This document shows positions 58,801 to 64,000 of a DNA stretch of 64,000 bases, piece by piece; within the stretch, counting starts at the first letter, position 1, and every line of letters begins with the position of its first letter. This DNA comes from Catonia carolina (lineage: Eukaryota; Arthropoda; Insecta; Hemiptera; Achilidae). A program made the translations under genes and the position numbers. The DNA is taken from assembly GCA_035578175.1 (NCBI GenBank), contig JAQMRL010000002.1, positions 99,054,748 to 99,118,747 of the forward strand. The letters are read 5' to 3'. The notes beneath the pieces are model-generated. The model saw only the letters and a list, made by a program, of their open reading frames with translations, was not told the origin of the DNA and did not search any database.

Positions 58801-61070
58801 TATAAACGGGAATGGAAAATGAAAACTCCTAAATTGAATAAATTGATTTAGATAAGGATTTAGAATAAACTGAATGAAATACTCTAAGCTCTTGAAAAAA
58901 TATAAATAACAAAGAGTAACATATCTGATTTACAGTACCTTAATTTTATCATTTCTCTTTTCCTACTGACCTTAAGTCAAAGATACAATATTATTAAAAA
59001 TACACTTTTATCAGGGCTTTCACTTTTGCTTCTTTTAAAGTTGTTAAAATTTATTACAACTTATTTATGTTGACAGCAAATAGTTAAAGTTTAAATCACT
59101 CACACAAATGTTTACTGACACACATACATAAACATAAAATCAATTATTTTTTGAATTCTTTAGGAAAATGTGAAAATGAATTAAAGTTCGTGTAATGAAC
59201 TCTTTAAAGTTGGAATAACTGTATCAAATAGTATTAAATGTTTGTATTACTGTCTTGAAGAAGCAAGAAGATAAACCTAATCATAGATTTAACTTAAAGA
59301 TAATAATGATCATAAATCTTTTCGGGAAAAATAGTAAAAGGATAAACAAGTGGGAATATCTTAGAAGGAGTTTGTTTAGTTTTCCCGTCAAAACCAAATT
59401 CGTTTAGAATTAATGGTTAAAAATAAGAAAATGAAGATGATCTTAAAATACGATTGTCTGAGTGAGGTTAAGTTTTAAGTTTTTAGTTTTTGTAGTAAAG
59501 AAAAAGCAATAAAGCCATAGATAAAGTTTTTTGAACTTAATATGATTGGTTGAGCATGTTTTTTATACATACTATTAAATTAAAACGCAGTAGTGTTGGG
59601 AAAATTGCAGTAGTGGTTTCAGACGCGATGAATGAAAAAGGAAAGAATTATGAGGAGTGTAGGTGTGTATGGAAAGCGGTTGAAGGGAAAGGATCAGGAC
59701 CAGTGTATAAGGATGAAAGGACGAACGCTCTTTTGTCGGTTGTAAAAGTTTTAGGGGAAATTTATATATAATATATTTCCCCCATTCTGTATGTACTACA
59801 TCCGTTTGAAAGTTTGGCTCTTGTGAATAAACAAAAAGCCGAAGAATTATTAAAAGTCACCCTCGCCGTCGTCGTTGTCGGCCAAAGCTCAGTTTTGTTA
59901 AACACAGAACAAGTGACAACTGCAACTGTTAACAGTTTTCCACAATCTACCATAGTATTTTTTCTTTTGTTCCTCTCTTCTTTCGAAACGTCTTGACGCC
60001 TATCAATTGAATTATTGTACTTTTCAAACAACTACTAAGAAATAAAAACAAAAGAATTCCCGCTGATAAAACTTTACTAATGTAATAATTTCTCGAATAT
60101 CTTTTATAACAACAAATTGTAGTATTTTATATATCTCTTTGAAAGGAACAGAAAAATAAATTTATTGATTTAAACTCCCCTCATCGTCTTAGATTTGGGG
60201 AGGGTATAATGAATTACTTTTGAAAAATATTAACCAACTTAAGTACTAAATATTCTCAGATATTATCTAAAGAAATTATTGAACAACTTAGAAATTATAT
60301 ACCCAAAAACAAAACTGAAGTTGTTTTAGCAAACTGACCGTAACTAAAAGTAAACTTCCACTGTTATTATCTTAAGTTTGATGTAGTTTGTCTATTGATT
60401 TTATTTTCTTGTTAATGATGATACAAGTTTATAAAGTTTGAAGTTCTTAGTTAAGTTAAATAGTAGAGCTGTTGATAGGTTACAATCTCACAATGTTTAA
60501 TACATAACTTTTAGGAAGTACAGTTAGATAGATAATAATAATATTTTTATAAATAATGTTCAGTAATAAATTACAAGTAGTATTCACCAATTATTTTTAT
60601 TATTATTTTTTTATAATTACATCATTAATAATAATTATATTTATGGTACAAAATCTATGTATAGAAATTAAAAGTTAAAATGAATAATTATAAATTCTAG
60701 AAATTAAAATTTATAGAACGGTGACTCTTTATGGCGCAGAATGAATTCTAAAATTTTAAATGAAAGAAGTCAGGTAGAAAATAAAATTTAAGAAAATTCA
60801 TGAACTGATGTAAGAAAATTTTAATTATGTGTTAAAAAATTGTAAGAAATTTATAAAGATGATGAAGTTACAAACAATGTAATCAGGAAAAAAAATCTTA
60901 CAGCCAGAACTGTAGAATTAATGAAAGGAGATAAATAAAGAAAATTCACAGTTTTTATGAAAAAAGAGCAACGAAATTGAATTGGTTAAATAATTGAAAA
61001 GGATTTTCAATTTGTTTTAAAAAGAGTCAATTAATCGCGGAAAATTTTAGGAAATTTATTATTATTTTTT
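55881..61070. other. Large AT-rich stretch with SINE-G fragments
   Basis: A plus-strand SINE-G remnant at about 56580-56680 ('ggccgcctccgtgacacaatg...ccccggtttgtttcccgg') and a minus-strand copy at about 58425-58560. A GC-richer patch at 59600-60000 has overlapping open frames on both strands, none with a recognised domain. Nothing else is identified. Confidence 0.45.
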
Positions 61071-61079
61071 ATAGTATAT

Positions 61080-61256
61080 ATATTTTTTATTTTACGTCTG
61101 ACTGTTTTGCAATTTCTGCTAATGCAGACGGTGGAAAAATGATGATTTATATGAAAATGAGTGATGAAAAAATGCCAGACCTGAACGGGAATCGAACCCA
61201 GGACCCCGGCGTAAAAGCCAGTTGCGCTAACCACTACACCAACGAGCCGACCTATT
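61080..61256 (-). repeat. SINE-T copy with complete tRNA-like head
   Basis: On the minus strand the head reads GGTCGGCTCGTTGGTGTAGTGG (A box), CTGGCTTTTACGCCGG (anticodon-arm-like), and GGGTTCGATTCCCG (B box). It is followed by the body with 'ttttttcatcactcattttcat' and 'gcattagcagaaattgcaaaacagtcagacg'. The head folds like a tRNA arm set but has no matching acceptor stem, so it is a SINE and not a tRNA gene. Confidence 0.85.
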
Positions 61257-63749
61257 TTTTGTATGATTATTATTATTATTTTTCACCCATTTTGATGCTT
61301 TATTGACAACACTACATTCTCATCAACATCAAATTATTTGCCTTGAGGCATGTTCCTCCTACATGTGCCTTCAACTTGTTCTGTTTTCCTTTATTTTTTG
61401 GCGTCCTCTTTTCTTTATCCTGTCTACTGATTTGTTGAGAAGAATTTTAATTAAATCTCTTTAACTTTTTATGTAACCTGGCCAATCACCTTTCCTCCAT
61501 CGAATGGTTTCCACCAAATTTCTCTTATCCGCTTCGTAATACTTCTACATTCGTCATCCTGTCAGTCCATTTAATTTTTATGAATCTTCTAATTCACCCT
61601 TGAATCATTTTATTTTTACACTTAATAATGTACCCAGTGCTTTATTATTTTTTGTGAAACGGAAAGTAGTTATATATTTTTTAACTATTTCGTTAATTAA
61701 AAAATAAACCCATAAAATTCCTTTAGTTCAATGTTATTTTTAATTAAATATAATTCCTGTGTAGGCTATGTACATTTATAAATAATCGCGAACAAACTGG
61801 TAATCTCGACCTCATATGGAAGTTACCAATTTCGTCCTTGATATCAACATTGACGGCTAATCTATAACCACGGCGAATTTGTTTACATCAATTTTACTTT
61901 CACATAAAATATAATTTCTGTTTTCATTTGAATCATTATCAAAATCGATAAATTTTTCTTGGCGAATAAATTATCAATATCCGAATCGGTGCATGCCCGC
62001 TTACTCGTCATGATGACATGAAAACAAACAATAACACGTGGATAGAACTGCGGCTACATAAAGATCGATTCCTAAACTACTAACAATAATATTATAACTA
62101 TCGATCCTAACAGTTTACTTATGAGACAAATTTTAATTATTTGTTTTACAGCAATTTTAATCGGATGTTGCGCGTTACGAGGTAACTCGTCAAAATGCAA
62201 ATTGGGTTAGTAAACCATATTTCAAAAAAACTCAACTTTTTTCTTTTATCTTAATGTCTGCGTTTCAAATCTGTAAAGCGGTACATGTGGCAAAATTAAA
62301 TCTAAGCGTTTTTAAATAAAGTGGTTTTACTTCTATCGTTTCGGCGTACTAAAGACCACGTTAAATTACTGTTTTTCTCGCCAACAACCTAAAAACTTTT
62401 CAATTTCTATGAACCATCTATTCTGAGTTTTGTATTTTTGAGTCTATCAAACAACTATTTCATACAACTTTTCTAGTTCATTCTATAGATGTCTATAAAA
62501 CTGAATGTTTCTTTTACTCATAAAATCTGTCATCTTTTCTATTTTTCCATTCCCGTATAAAGCTGTTCATTAAAAAAGTTGTAATTTAATGGAATCGAGA
62601 ACTTGGAACGACTAAAAAAGGTATGGGCAGATTTTAGATTTAATAAGCCTAATGAAGTGTTAATGGTGTTGAAGTCGGGAAGTGAATCTGTTTTTTTTCT
62701 CCCAGAACAGGGAGAAATTGAAAAATTTTCCATATCCGGTTTTTTGCACATTATTAAAATTCTGAGTTTTCTGCATTCAATGATGTATAATTTTTTGGGG
62801 TTTTTGAAGTTTTTATCCCCCCCCAAAAAAATAATAAAAAATATGTTGAACCCGTACGTTATTTTCGAAACGTTACGAGCTTGCATAAACTCATCTATTT
62901 TTTAAATGACAAACGATAAATTCCTAAATTCTTTTGTTTTAAAACTTTACGTTGGCATTAGACCAGCTGTGAATGTAACTAACAGTTGAAAAATTTCCAG
63001 ATTATGATCCTAGAATGTATTAGAGGTAACTATTTTGCAGTATTTATATTGTGTTGTTTTTTAGTTTCTTCTTGTTTTCCGTAAATATCCATTTTTGACA
63101 CATAAGGAACATTTTCTCACCCAACTTTGAACGGATTTTAATGACATTTTTGCACAGTCCTTTAATCCATAACTGCAATGTACTGAGTTAATATTGCAGT
63201 AAAATAATGTGTTTGAATATTTATATTCCACTTAAATAGGCAAAACATTATGATTTTCAAAAGTGGTACCTTCAAAAAACATTTTCGTACCTTCCTAACA
63301 ACATATAAAGATGCTACAAATTCTGTGGGTGTAGAATACCCTGAAAAGTAACCTCAAAATACTTGGACAGGATAACTGTAATAGTTTTTGAGAAAATGTT
63401 CCTTACATTAACATTAAGGAGATAGAGACTCCGGGTTTACCCTTAAATAATAGTCGTTAATTGCTTGCATGGTAGTATCAATCGAAAACAACTGATAAGT
63501 AGAATTGGTTATGCTATTTGTATTTAAATATAATTTTTTGATTTGTGACCCTTAGGTTTAGAGGTGTCGATTTAGGTATTAGTGAATTAGATTAGACGTT
63601 TTTTTAATGTTTTGACGATAATATCAGCTTCCCTGCGTGGAATAGGTATTTTTACGCGGTGGAACAGGGTAGCTATATAAAGGAGATGAGAAGGTTATAA
63701 AAAAAATTATTAAATTTTTTTATTAACGTATTTTTAATTTTGAAAATTT
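61257..63749. other. AT-rich stretch
   Basis: No supported feature. Two overlapping open frames on opposite strands at 62539-62905 have no motif. Confidence 0.45.
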
Positions 63750-63910
63750 TAAATAATCTTTGTGTTACCGCAACTGGCTTCTACGCCGGGGTTCAGGGTT
63801 CAATTCCCGGTCAGGTCTGGCATTTTTTCATCACTCATTTTCATTATCACCATTATCCACCGCCTGCATTTGCAGAAATTGCAGAACAGTCAGACGTAAA
63901 ACAAAAAAAT
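63750..63910 (+). repeat. SINE-T copy
   Basis: Carries 'gcaactggcttctacgccgggg', the B box GGTTCAATTCCCGG, the 'tttcatcactcattttcatta' body and the 'agaacagtcagacgtaaaac' end. The extreme 5' A-box part is missing. Confidence 0.82.
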
Positions 63911-64000
63911 CTATCGTGTATTTAGGTAATGAATAAATCTGTTTATTATAAAATTTGTTTGAATCCGTTTATCAAGAATTTTGCACTATCTTAATACGTT

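Noticed and set aside
61180..61256. Possible functional tRNA gene on the minus strand
   Set aside because: The acceptor stem is absent and the same head plus body recurs in several fragments, as expected for a SINE.
62539..62905. Overlapping frames of 115 and 100 codons on opposite strands
   Set aside because: Neither has a motif, splice context or coding-like composition; overlap on both strands is typical of chance frames.

Overview
The window is animal nuclear DNA, almost certainly from an insect. It is strongly AT-rich, its genes are split into short exons by introns of about 1 to 8 kb, and its non-coding sequence is packed with degenerate insect-type mobile elements. The recognisable GPCR is an arthropod neuropeptide receptor. 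Hemiptera is a plausible guess, but nothing here proves the order. No bacterial features (operons, CRISPR, IS elements) are present.

Two protein-coding genes can be rebuilt from exons with matching splice phases. (1) A plus-strand gene (9294-20270, 4 exons, 198 residues) encodes a small adaptor: a Cys-rich N-terminus followed by a C-terminal SH2 domain of the SLP-76/BLNK type. (2) A minus-strand gene (24084-43816, 6 exons found, 288 residues) encodes most of a class A GPCR, identified as the crustacean cardioactive peptide (CCAP) receptor. TM1 to TM7 are covered, but the exon or exons for the N-terminal extracellular segment were not found. The two genes converge, with about 3.8 kb between their stop codons. 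A third possible coding unit is an unrecognised 106-residue ORF behind a good splice acceptor, inside a CCAP-receptor intron (28415-28735).

Most of the rest is repeats. Names used here are working labels. SINE-A is a roughly 390-bp family with three full-length copies flanked by perfect 11-13 bp target duplications (3354, 29640, 39803), plus many fragments. SINE-M is tRNA-Met-like with a Jockey-like LINE tail (1070). SINE-T and SINE-G are two more tRNA-headed families. SINE-C has a canonical B box. Non-LTR retrotransposon remnants occur at 9700, 15595, 17400, 19078, 21950, 24395 (Jockey ORF1/ORF2 junction), 46430, 48049 and 51590. DNA-transposon remnants include a mariner folded into a palindrome (7768-8670), a Tigger/pogo relative (50864-51534), a 41-bp hAT-like palindrome with an 8-bp target duplication (21174), a Harbinger-like MITE inside a tandem repeat (32280-32483), and TIR elements at 19449 and 55166.

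The most unusual structure is 25521-26440, inside a CCAP-receptor intron: a palindromic array of four about 200-bp units, one inverted and three direct, each itself nearly palindromic, abutting a broken Jockey element. The right third (52-64 kb) is mostly featureless AT-rich DNA with scattered SINE fragments.
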